The notes beneath the pieces are model-generated. The model saw nothing but the letters and a program-made list of their open reading frames with translations, was not told the DNA's origin and made no database searches. Shown one piece after another: positions 24,181 to 34,724 of a stretch of 64,000 nucleotides of DNA (positions are counted from its first letter, which is position 1; each line of letters begins with the position of its first letter). Source of the stretch: Panopea generosa (Eukaryota > Mollusca > Bivalvia > Adapedonta > Hiatellidae); the NCBI GenBank assembly GCA_029582155.1, contig CM055909.1, positions 19,360,798-19,424,797 of the forward strand. Reading direction: 5' to 3'. The translations under genes were made by a program, and so were the position numbers.

Positions 24181-24589
24181 TAGGGCCATATAAAGCAATA
24201 AACAAACTTAATGTAGTGTCATGATACATGTATATATTTACTCACCTCCAATGTTTAGTGCTGTGCTGATGTTAGATTCCTCTACAGGGATTTTTATTTT
24301 TTTCTACCAGTAATGCTTGCCCCTGACAGATGTTTTTGGAAGAAGGGGATTTGTGTTTTCTCCACATCTTTGTTTACATGTCCCATGTAATTGTATCACA
24401 AAAGATCTGCATAAAATTTTTATATTACAAGCAGGTGGTTGAAAGTGATGCAAATAAATAGAGGATCTTACATTCCTAAGTGCTTATTTATTATTGTATT
24501 TTAAATTAATTAAACAAGTTGGTAAAAATAAAGTATGTAAGGCTCTACCGTGTGTTATATTGTTTTTAAAATTGAGCCTGATAAAAAGC

Positions 24590-24745
24590 ATTTTTTTTTT
24601 TCATGATTTCTGTCCATTTTCCATTAAAATGACTATGCAAAATCAAAATTTGGCAAAACAAAAGTTAGCTACTTACCTACCCACATGAAAAATACTGGGT
24701 CGGAGCATAGCAAACAAATATTTTTTTAAAGAAAGCCTCATGGGT
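24590..24745. repeat. Dispersed repeat B, copy 2
   Basis: Second copy of the sequence at 5880-6055, same orientation, with GGGTCGGAGCATAGC in place of GTGTCAGAGCACAGC. Confidence 0.75.
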
Positions 24746-25866
24746 TAATAACTTTACCATAAATTATGTGATAAAGCTTTCTATTATAAGAAGCTGGACC
24801 ACCATTAATTTCACATAGACCGTAATATTAGCACAATAGACTGTCACACTTACAGCTGTACTCCAAACTCATTGAGAATTTCCAGAATTCATATTCAATT
24901 CAAGCAGAACACAAAAAACAGTCAAAAACATGGGCATTAACTGCTTCCAATTTCACAATTTTGCTCAAAGCAAAAGTAGGTGTCCCTATTTCACATACAG
25001 AGGTCAAATCAGCCAAATTATGCAAAATTCTTACCGTCTAAGAAATAGTCCCATCTGTGTGTTATAGCTACCAGTCTACTCAATTTTGCACCATTCTCTG
25101 GGAAAATATATTCCCTTCACAAATTCACATTGCAATAGTACCTGTCAAGTGCATTTTCACACTCACACCATCTTGAATGACCACTGTCAATTTTCTATGG
25201 AACTACTTTCGTAGTACTTACTATGGTACTACCATTTTGACCCCCTGGTTCCTGGTCTAAGTCCATAAAGATTATTTAAAACTTAAAGTTTGTAGTGTGT
25301 TGCCCAATTAAAAGGAACAAGAGAATTCTGCAAATTAAACTAAATGACTTTAATCACAAAGTGAAACTGTGACTGACTAGCAATTCATTGATGCAAGGCC
25401 CAAGAATTAGAGATATAAAAGCATCAAGAAAGCATCTGCATTATTTTGATTAGAAACCACTTAAATTAGCATTCTATGCCTGTTTTTAAAATGTTAAGGG
25501 TAAAAATGAACATTCTTGTCACATTGCCATTTAAATCAAACTAATCAACACTGAAATTGAGAATAACTAATGCTTATTTTACTCCTTAATTCAAATTTCA
25601 ATGCTTTTATTCAGAAATTTCAATTCTTAAATACCTCTAAATAGTGCTTATATGGAGCGCACTGTATTACTCTTAACACAAGTAGTGTTACCCAAAACAT
25701 CAAGCTGATATCTCATAAACATTGAATATTATCCCCAAAACTTTGCCTTCTGTTATTAACAACTACAGTGACTGCTTATAGTAAAATTTCAGTGAATTTC
25801 TCAAATTCAAATTATATATTAAGAACTGTATTAGCAAGTTTTCTAAAGTTCACAATTTTCATACCT
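24746..25866. other. No gene seen
   Basis: Unique-looking AT-rich sequence, probably intron of the unrecognised minus-strand gene if that gene is real. Confidence 0.4.
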
Positions 25867-26102
25867 GTCTTGTGATGTAAACATTCACAACAATACCATC
25901 AAGACTACGGATGTCAGTATCGAGTAAATGCTTCAGCTGTCGATACTCTTCAAGAAATCCTGTGACTTCAAGCTGTGTCATCAAAACTTTCGTTACTAAT
26001 GAAGCTGCTTGTGCTTTTTTCTCAAACAGTATCGCACCTCCTGCTTCTTTTGTCTTTGTGCTTCTCTCGACAATCAGGATCACTATGCGACTAAAGTACC
26101 TA
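25867..26102 (-). CDS. Exon-like segment of an unrecognised gene
   Basis: A minus-strand frame between the acceptor TTTGTATAG (before GTACTTTAG) and the donor AGACAG (before GTATGA) encodes about 78 residues with ordinary amino-acid use and helical character: YFSRIVILIVERS, GGAILFEKKAQAASLVTKVL, TQLEVTGFLEEYRQLKHLLD, GIVVNVYITRQ. I do not recognise the family. It needs two bases from the previous exon and leaves phase 0, which fits the segment at 4717. It may be a live exon or part of a decayed gene. Confidence 0.5.
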
Positions 26103-26769
26103 TACAAACAAAATCATTTTATTACAATACTTTTGTCATTTTAAACATTTTTTTGTTTTTTTAGTCGAATCATGAACAATTAAGGAATGTAGGCATAATA
26201 GTCACGTTCACATTTTCTACTGAATAAGTTTCATTCCATCATTCTGGCACCTTTTATAAATTAGCTCCTACTTTCAATATAATGTTATTTTACCAAAAGA
26301 AATTTTTGCTAGAATATCTTCTCTCAAGTTCTGACTGAATACCATTGTACAGCAATATTAATGTTTGAGACTTAATTGTTTTGGTTACTACATGTATGTT
26401 GGATTTATTTGGAGAGTGTGTAAGATGTACTAGTAGTTACTTCTATTTTTTTGATAGTAATTACTTTTTTTTATTTTCTGGATGGATGTAGTAAGAAATT
26501 GTTTATACATTTATTTGGTAAAGGAGTTATTTTTATGGCAAATGTGTATGTTAATTGACACAAAAGGGTCTCTGTATAATAACTTGTCCCTTTCTTATAT
26601 TCTGAAAAACTTTTATTTATATCTGTATATTAGTTCCCAAAAGGAAAATGAGATGTCGCCTTTACCACAAATTTGGAAATATGGTTTGGGACGCAATGTA
26701 AATTGTACACACCTCTATATTGCCCATGTTGAAGTTGGCTATTACTAAACAGCCAGTTGTCAAGGTAGA

Positions 26770-26895
26770 TGTGTCACTGAAGATTTCTCCCCTAACAGCT
26801 TCATTTCCCAAATCGATTGCTAATTACGATACCTCATAGATTTCTCCCCTAACAGCTTCATTTCCCAGATCGATTGCTAATTACAATACCTCATC
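26770..26895. repeat. 57-bp tandem duplication beside exon-like segment
   Basis: TTTCTCCCCTAACAGCTTCA, TTTCCCA(A/G)ATCGATTGCTAA and TTAC(G/A)ATACCTCAT occur twice back to back. On the minus strand the unit is 19 codons (LAIDLGNEAVRGEI) in frame with the segment at 26959, and each copy carries the same TAA stop. Confidence 0.75.
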
Positions 26896-26959
26896 AGATG
26901 TACTGGGGTCATCCCACACAAACTGCATTGTGGATGTTGTGACCATTGGTTTAATAACC
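26890..26959 (-). CDS. Exon-like segment, unrecognised gene, frame ambiguous
   Basis: Acceptor TTTTTTAG, donor GATGAG before GTATTG. The most protein-like frame reads VIKPMVTTSTMQFVWDDPST and SDE, and joins in phase with the segment at 27160-27111 (RNSTSFNRTATDVHR). In that frame it does not join in phase to 26102. The other frame that does (LLNQWSQHPQCSLCGM) looks less like protein. The conflict suggests a missing small exon or decay. Confidence 0.35.
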
Positions 26960-27110
26960 CTAAAAAATAAAATGACAATTATTAATAGTCAGTTTAATTT
27001 TGAATAATTTTATTGCCTTTTACATGTATGTTGTCAAAATAGATAAGATGCCAAAGAATTGTTTAAAGTGACGTTATGTCCATCTTACAATATTCTATAC
27101 ATGTGTTTAC

Positions 27111-27160
27111 CGATGAACATCAGTTGCTGTCCTGTTAAAACTAGTACTGTTGCGTAAAAA
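27111..27160 (-). CDS. Exon-like segment, unrecognised gene
   Basis: A polypyrimidine-like stretch and CTAG acceptor, 50 bases, then CATCG before GTAAACAC. It reads FLRNSTSFNRTATDVHR if entered in phase 0. It is short, so the support is mostly the splice context and its in-phase junction with 26959. Confidence 0.3.
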
Positions 27161-27731
27161 CTAGAAAAAAAATGTATTAGAAATAGAAAATATGAATACT
27201 AAAAAATTGTTTCAGTTCCTGTTTCAAAAGTTTTCGTCATGATTCGGGAAGTTCCTTTAACGCTTGCACATTCTAATTTGCGTGATATATGCTCAAAGCA
27301 ATATTCCAAAGTTGAAAATACATTTTCAAAGCAACTCTTCTGTCGACAATTCTACACAAAAAAGAAACAGAAATGGCATCTGTAAGTGTTTTTAGTTAAT
27401 AAAAGTAACCATCTTCTTCGTAAAAGAATGTATGTAAATGAAAAATGATGTAAAATGAGTATGTATCAAGTGTAAATTACGCTGTGATAATGTGTACCCT
27501 GATAAATGGAAAACGGTAAAACACATCAGTTCATATCGGCAATTACATGTAACGGAACCTTCTTTTTCGTATTTCACTGGGTCAGTCAAATAAAAAAAAA
27601 AATATTTTGGAAGATTATTATTTCAAACTTGTGGCAGGTACAGTTGGAAATAATGGGTAGTTAGTCATTATTTACCACAACCTTTAGGCCTATATGCTTT
27701 TTCCTCGCTTTATTCTACAGTGAAAAATGGG

Positions 27732-29533
27732 AATTGAGCCATAATATGGAGTCCGGGAATTTGCGTTACATCACACAAATTCTACATAAATTAATATAAG
27801 CTGCAGAAGTACATGTATATAATAATAATTTAAAGTAATTTGCAGAACCCTTTAAAAACAAATAATTCTCTTAATTGTCACGTAGGGTACTTTTAACAAC
27901 TGAAAACTTCTCTTAAATCATTATTTTATTGTGTAATTTCTTGGTTTCAGGGTGCTCATTTGCGTGTGTGTTTGCACTAAACACGTATTACTCTAATCTT
28001 TTAAACCAAACAGCTTGTGGGTTTTTTTTGGAAATAAACTTCAGTTTCCTCTTATTTGAAATATTAACTTCTGTTATTTTATTTGCAACATAAATATGAG
28101 AATTTGACTAAATATTTTTCTGTAATGTGGCGTAACAAATCGAGTTCTCAGAGTTACGACATGACAAAATTTGTTGTAGCTTACAACCTTGACATCAACA
28201 ATCTCGTACACATGTTGTTTTTTATTTGATCGACAGTGCACTATGAAAATGACGTAAACATGGCATTCTAGAAACCAACACTTAAATATGGCATACAGTC
28301 AACATATGGGTTACGCGAAACATGTCCTCTTTTGTTATGTCACGGTATCTGAACATAATGGAAAATAACCAAGTATTTCGCCCGCATAACTTTTAACCTC
28401 CAGTCTGTTTACAACATCAATACCAGTCCATTCTATTGCTGGCAGCGAGAAGGAAGGTTGGGGAATCAACTCAATATATGGCGGACTACAATGTACACGT
28501 GGTCAGTTTTCGGAAAAAAGTTACGACGACAACATTGTTTTGATTCATCCTCTGGTCTCTTAATTGCATTTAAAATGCTTTTAAGCATTACCAAAATGAT
28601 ATGCGATGTATGAAAGTACCATAATGAATAATTAATTCTATGTTACAAGGTTTTGTTCAGTTCTGCCTGACTGATGTAGTGTATTGTATTACGTCGACAA
28701 CAGGAATCTCATGGTTAACAGTGACTGACATGCTGTACCCGTGAAAATGAAATGGGTTTGAACAATTAAGATGTCTGAAAGTACGAGGGAACAATATGAA
28801 CTTTAAAATATATATTTGATGTATTATTTACTCTCAAATTGTTTGTGTGTAACAAGTGAAATTGGAAAACAATTTTCACCGTGTCCAGTGTTACACCTGT
28901 GTCTGATTTATTCATGAATATAAAAATCCAGTTCAATTGAATGTTTATGATTGGTCAGACATTGTTAACAGAAATGTCCTGTGATTGTTTTTGCATGAAG
29001 ACAGTAGTTGAAACACCTGAATCAAATTGTATAGATGCATTGAGTCTGCAATGGTGTAACTTAGTGTCTTTTATTGGGGTCTATATTGGTGTCCTGTTGC
29101 ATAATTTCTGCAGTTTTGTGTTGTCCTGTTACACATTTTTCGTCCAGTTACATGGTACTTGGTGTGTCGTTACATCATACTTCCACTTACTAATTGCTAA
29201 ATATTGAACTTAATAACCAGTTTTACATTTGAAACAATTAAAATAAACCTGTTAATTCATTTAAGAAGACTTAATAGATGCAAGAAACTAATTTGACCAT
29301 AAATAAATGAATTTATAGTATAGTGTCCAGTGTTACTAACTGTGAAATTTAAAAATCACATTCCTTTATACATAAATCTAAAAACTGTTAATATTTTTAA
29401 CAATATAATAACATTAAATAGTGTATTAACCTAATAAAGCATAAAACTTAACAAGTATTAAATATTAAAATAGAGGACACCAAAGGGTTTGTGATGTAAC
29501 ACAAATTCCCGGACTCCATATTATGGCTCAATT
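27732..29533. mobile_element. 1.8-kb element with about 45-bp terminal inverted repeats
   Basis: The sequence at 27732-27779 (AATTGAGCCATAATATGGAG, then TCCGGGAATTTGCGTTACATC) recurs reverse-complemented at 29533-29488 with one or two changes. The interior has no coding frame worth calling but repeats GTGTCCAGTGTTAC-like and GTTACATCA-like phrases, including near both ends. The ends carry AATT; I cannot tell a 4-bp target duplication from part of the inverted repeat. Superfamily unassigned. Confidence 0.65.
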
Positions 29534-30047
29534 ATGTTATTTTAAGTAAACTTGGTAAGCAGGAAAGCCGTGATTCTTTGGAGATAGACAAAGTATTGCT
29601 AAACCGTTTTATAAGAAATATAACATACAAACAAATCATGTGAGAACATTTTTCAGTGATAAGATACAAAATTTTTGGTAACATGAATAAGCTTTAACTA
29701 TTATCATCTTGAAATAAGGGTCCTCCTTTGTCAATGACACTGCTGTCTAATGACCACTTTCCTCTCAAGGTTTATGTTGTTGGTTTGAGTCATGATTAAT
29801 ATTGGTCCAAGCATTTTATGAAAAAAGACTGGTTCTACTCAATAATCATTTTGATTTCTTCTACCACCATTAAAACTGGATTTGTTGTACATACATGTAA
29901 TGTGTTGAAAAAAAAACACACGTAAACTTGCAAAAATTTACGAATATTATGATGTCTGTTATTAAAATATGGATAAACATTCTGTTCTTAGTGTATACAA
30001 GATTTTAACATTTGAAATAACTCCCGTAATAATACATTAAAACTAAC

Positions 30048-30125
30048 CTTGATATAATTGCCATCTCTGAGCATCCACTTAGCTTTGCTGCACAGAATGC
30101 AATCAGCAGTTTACCGACCATAGGT
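30048..30125 (-). CDS. Exon-like segment, unrecognised gene, 5' limit unclear
   Basis: Minus-strand frame LFGKPMVGKLLIAFCAAKLS then GCSEMAIIS ends at AAG before GTTAGT. The upstream side runs into the 13-bp minisatellite, so no acceptor can be placed. Confidence 0.3.
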
Positions 30126-30215
30126 TTGCCAAATAGCACAGGCAAATAGCACAGATAAATAGCACAGCCAAATAGCACAGGCAAATAGCACTGGCAAATA
30201 GCACAGGCAAATCCA
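30126..30215. repeat. 13-bp minisatellite (CAAATAGCACAGG)n
   Basis: Six or seven units of CAAATAGCACAGG with small variants. It lies directly against the exon-like stretch that ends at 30048 and may have expanded from its border. Confidence 0.85.
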
Positions 30216-30477
30216 TATCTAGCACTATGCTAAAACAACGTCTTTCTTCCAAGGAATTACAATGCCGTGTCAAAGAATACCGACAGAGGTTGAACTTACG
30301 AGGGTGTTTGCACTGTTTCCTTCTATGTGCATGCGTCACTTCCCCATACACAAAAATGAAGTCTCCTAAATAGTACACTGAAATTATGAACAAAAAAATA
30401 TATAAATGTGTGTAACATTTTACAAAAACATGAGAGTAAATTTGGAGCATAATATGTAAGGATATTTTATAAAATTG

Positions 30478-30620
30478 CTAAATTATCATCCCTGCCCACC
30501 CCCTAATTTTCATGCCAACCTGACTCTTTTTATTTTCATAAAAAAAAAAATGAAAATAAAAAACAAAATCCTCCTGCCCTCCTCATTTTAAGAAAAATTT
30601 GGATGATAAAATTGCAATTA
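30478..30620. repeat. Small foldback repeat with polyA/T centre
   Basis: AATTATCATCCCTGCCC near the left end pairs with ATGATAAAATTGC and GGAGG-rich sequence at the right. The centre TTTTATTTTCAT / ATGAAAATAAAA is a perfect short hairpin. Confidence 0.45.
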
Positions 30621-30740
30621 ATTTATTATGGCCACACCGGCCCGCCTAACTGAAACATCTTCAGTTACAGAAGCTACAGAAATGACTTCGCCAATTTTAC
30701 AACAATACAAGCTACAACAATACAAGCTCCTTAAACTTGG

Positions 30741-31022
30741 CCTGGGCCCAATTAGCTCAGTCTGACTATCAATCCTGGGGTCATGAGTTCAAATCCCTCA
30801 CTGGCCACATTATCAGTGACAAACGATATATGACACTGCCTCCCATTATCATTTGCTCTCACCGTTGATTCAAGTTGGAAAGCTATCAGTTACTTGCAAA
30901 GATGGGGTGAGCTCCAGTAATGGGTCAACCTCCCAGTATCCTAAGAAACAGTGGTAATTAAGCTTAACTGATTGTCTGTTAGCCTTCAATTTCATAAAAA
31001 GGACACTAAATATTCAATCAGT
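30741..31022 (+). repeat. tRNA-derived SINE, nearly full length
   Basis: The head CCCAATTAGCTCAGTCTGAC, then GAGTTCAAATCCCTCACTGG, is followed by the standard body (CCCATTATCATTTGCTCTCAC, GTTACTTGC-AAAGATGGGGTGAG) and a short AATATTCAATCAGTC tail. The A box has lost about eight bases. Confidence 0.8.
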
Positions 31023-31151
31023 CCATACCTAGAGCAATTATTATGAAATGTATAATAATCCAAATGTCAGAACAGTTGTGTATCTAAAAGATATTCGCCA
31101 ATATACATTGTGAGCAAGTCTGGTAGTGACATTACAAAATATTTGATATGT

Positions 31152-31472
31152 TTAACCCTTTACTCCATATACGCGTTTTCCCGCACCAATCACAGACGGC
31201 CTTTGAAAACAGTGCAGGAAGAGCAATCTGAACACTTCCTGCACTGTTTTCCACTCTGTCAGTTAATATAAACATAATTCACACAATAATTTAAAAGCCT
31301 TCTATATTAGAGGTGTCCAAAGGCGTCTATATTAGAGGTGTCCAAAGGCGTCTATATTAGAGGTGTCCAAAGCCTTCTATATTAGAGGTGTCCAAAGGCG
31401 TCTATATTAGAGGTGTCCAAAGGTGTCTATATTAGAGGTGTCCAAAGGCGTCTATATGACGTTAAGGGTTAA
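31152..31472. mobile_element. piggyBac-like MITE, copy 2 (TTAA-flanked, 321 bp)
   Basis: It has the same TTAA-CCCTTTACTCCAT start and AAGGG-TTAA end as the copy at 23944. The hairpin loop is shortened, and the internal 25-bp unit is expanded to six copies (about 31300-31460). It is more than 90 percent alike outside these two regions by eye. Confidence 0.7.
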
Positions 31473-31779
31473 AGCAGGCATCACCTATTTGCAAATTTAT
31501 TATTTATATTAAACAGACTTGCCATCATCCATCCAATCATCAGTACAAATGCATTTTACCAGTCTGCGAAGAAAAGTAATTTTGTTTCTTACCAGATCTC
31601 CTGTTTTGACGAATATCATTTGTTCTGGGTTTACATCTTGCCATTAAATTAAGTCTTTGATTAGTGCTTTCACAAGATGAGCCAAGCATATGGTTTCACA
31701 ATTTTTGGTTGTCTTGTTTAAAGCCATAGCTGGGACCTTGCCCTTGTAAATATCCCCTAGTGCAAAGGATCCAGTCATT

Positions 31780-32015
31780 TTTGGCCATCAAGGGTTAATG
31801 GTTAACAGAACCACTCTTTCCTGAGTTCCTGGAAAAATAACCAGTATTCAAGCACACCTATCTCCCAATGTAACTGAAAACTTTCTGACTGAAATCAGAG
31901 GCGTGAGATAAATGGCAATGAGACGCAATGGCATACATCAATCAGCATAGAGGCTGGCCAGGAAGGGAATCAAACTCCTGAACCTTGATAGATGTGCTAC
32001 CGGCTGAGCTTACTC
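31780..32015 (-). repeat. tRNA-derived SINE, decayed
   Basis: The body blocks (CACACCTATCTCCCAATGTAACTG; GAGATAAATGGCAATGAGACGC) and head (GGGAATCAAACTCCTGAACC, GCTACCGGCTGAGCT) are in reverse order. It is clearly older than the copies at 2097 and 43688. Confidence 0.65.
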
Positions 32016-32439
32016 ATTTTAACTCCAACAGTTGAAGGCTTTTTCAACAACAGAATTTGATCAAAAATATTTCCATGTTCTTTCTGAAGTGATTTGCACC
32101 AATGTTTAAAAAAAGGGAGATTTCAAAAAAGAGAGGGATTGTATATTTTAAGCAAAATTATGTAAATGTTTTTATTAGTTAATTTACAGTTAGTACACTA
32201 CTAGCTTTGTGACCATGTTATGATCATGCAATAAACAATAATTGTTCCGAATATAAATAGCACGGGGTAAACATAAAAAGTTAAATGTGTTCAAGCCTCT
32301 GTAACATGTAAAACGCAAAAAGACCGGGAAATGATATGAAGACCTGGAAATATTTCGAATAACAAAAATAGTCTGATATTTAAACCAACATAGAAAAGCT
32401 TTGCATGCACATCTCAATACCAAAAGATATGCCGAACAC

Positions 32440-32670
32440 TTTGTAATGAAAGTGTGCTTATAGACTCAACAAGAAATTGCATGATAAAGTCATCGTTGAT
32501 GAACTTTCAATGTCAAATTGACAAATCATATTTACTGCAATGAAATATAGAAAGAATAAATACCATAATGATTTCAGCAATGATGGATCATTTCTTTTTT
32601 ACAGTTTGTTTATTTTTCAATCTCGGCCTAAAAAATTTCATATGCCTGGAATTTCAAATGGCATTTACTA
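32440..32670. repeat. Dispersed repeat C, copy 2
   Basis: Relative of 4020-4330 in the same orientation, about 75 percent alike by eye. Confidence 0.6.
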
Positions 32671-33680
32671 AATTATGGCTCAGATTTGCGCTCGCAGGAT
32701 GCTGCTGTGGGTAAATGAAACACTGACAGAAATAACAATAAGTACAATGATATTTCCTTCTAAGTTTACTCACCAAACAAACTAGTAACTGGTGAAAATC
32801 ACATGTCAACCAGCAAAAAACACTCTTAACGATGAACGGACGAGTGCCTTTGCCGTCCCTGTAAATGGACAAAAAACAATAAAATTACAAAACAACAGTG
32901 GTTATTTATGATATGTATTTTGATTTTTTTATAGTATATAATTTTATTACCACCACTTGGCAAATCAGACTGCTAGAAATGGCGTCATCAGAAAAAATAC
33001 TGGTACTGGACTAAACTTTCAAATAAATTTAAGCAAGTCCTGTACGGAAAATATAATTAAACATTTAAAACAACAAAAACAGCATGTTAATTTGTACACT
33101 TAATAATTTGGTAATGAATTTAGTTTTTGCTAAAGAGGCCACAGAAATGAACCCCTCCTAAGAACACTTACTGATGCACAGTATTTTAAGCGCACTCATC
33201 GGTAAATAGTTGTTTCCGGTATTCAGTAATACCGCACTCACCCATTTCAATTGTCACACTGTCCGCAGGTAAGAAATTCTAAGCGTGCATGTGCGAGATA
33301 ATATTAATTTACAGGCAATGGAATTCGCTGTAATATGTATATTGCCTAGTCTCATTTAATCGCTGTAATAGGGATGAGAGAAGAGGACGATCAAATAAAA
33401 AAATATAAAATCGTTCGAAATCGTCTAGTATATATCGCCATATTAGTTAAAGACTAACAGATATGTCACTAGCCCCAGTGTACGTGGATGGGTGATCGAA
33501 ATCATTATACCGTTATATTAAATTATGTACACAAATGCAGAAATACAAAGAGAAGCACTTATCTGCATGAATTTTTCACTTACTTAACTGTTTTGACATA
33601 GTAGCTGAAGCTCCCAACAAGAGGATAGTCAGCGTGTGTATCACAAGCATTGTTTAAGTATTTGGTAACAAAAATACAAA

Positions 33681-34640
33681 TTAATTTTCAATTTTTGTTA
33701 GTTTTACTGTCATCTTCCTTTCATTGACCTTACGTTTTTGTTGATTTGGTTTCTTACCGTGTGTTCTTGGGGCAACGATAGTCGACTTTCCATCAGATGA
33801 TGTCAGATAACCTGTTTTTTCTATTACATGATTTCGGTATCGTCTATTTTTCTGTTCATTTGTCATCGTTATCCATTCTGTCTTTGTGACCTCGAATTTG
33901 GCATGAGATTCCGCCAAACGAAATTCACCTGTTCTAAGCAAAGCACTTCTAAGGTCCATGTATTGTCCTTCGACCAGGTAATACAGGGATTCTACCAAGT
34001 CTGTTACAGGTTTTGACTTCCAGTCAACTGTCTGTTTAAGTATGTGGTTGACAGATTCACGGTTGTTGTTCGTCCATTTGTTTTCAATTAAGTAATTTCT
34101 AGCTGATTCATTGACTTTAGTTTTTAACAGAGGTTGAAGTCTGTTTTGAAAGTATTTAACAAAATTGTCAGAGATACCTTCACAGTGAGATACAAGTTGG
34201 TCACACTTTTCTTCAAAACAGATACTGTCGTCCGCAGATAATGTCGTCTGCGTCTAATATGACACTGTCTGCAAATATTTTGTTCAGAATGTCATTTCTG
34301 TCCGTTATGTTGACCACGTCATCAATCAGTTTCTGTTTAGCATTCTGTCGCAGATGTCTGGTACACAGTACATGCGTTGCCTCAGGGAATGCAGTTGTGA
34401 TTGCTTTTACTAGAGCACGTTCGTCGTCACTGCCTATTACCAATATGTTCAGAGGTGTGTCTATGACCTTCATTTTCAAGTGATAGAAGAAATGGCAGTA
34501 AGATTCAAAGTCGCTGTTATCATGAATGTATAGTGGTCCAAAAAATATTGGCGATTGACCTGTTCGGGTTCAGTTTTTTGTAACAAATAACAGTCACGTG
34601 CATGTCACACAAGTTGACCGTCTTATCAACACCTAATATT
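33681..34640 (-). pseudogene. Broken Mutator-like (MULE) transposase core
   Basis: Read on the minus strand, three frame segments line up as one MULE-type DDE transposase. Segment 1 (about 34640-34563) has ILGVDKTVNL with the first catalytic Asp, then a strand (MHVTVICYK). After a frameshift near 34560, segment 2 runs to about 34236 with SPIFFGPLYIH, VIGSDDERALVKAI (second Asp) and THVLCTRHLRQN (the C/H zinc-like motif). A 16-base tandem duplication (34220-34235 and 34236-34251) then shifts the frame. Segment 3 (about 34235-33681) continues with WTNNNRESVNH, which supplies the likely third catalytic residue, and a basic tail. All three acidic residues survive, so decay is recent. The N-terminal part is missing; the 1,023-bp array begins 85 bases upstream of it. 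Confidence 0.8.
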
Positions 34641-34724
34641 GTATGACCTTTGTAGTAGAGTTGTTTTTTTTGGTGTTTTCGTGTGATTTTCGGTGTTTTC
34701 CGGTGTTTCTATGTACCGTTTTGA

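Noticed and set aside
30103-30450. 115-codon minus frame with repeated AICLCYLA
   Set aside because: Its repetitive part is the 13-bp minisatellite and the rest shows no domain.
32654-32872. Possible exon RDGKGTRPFIVKS after a TTTACAG acceptor
   Set aside because: No convincing donor follows and the block is too short to trust.
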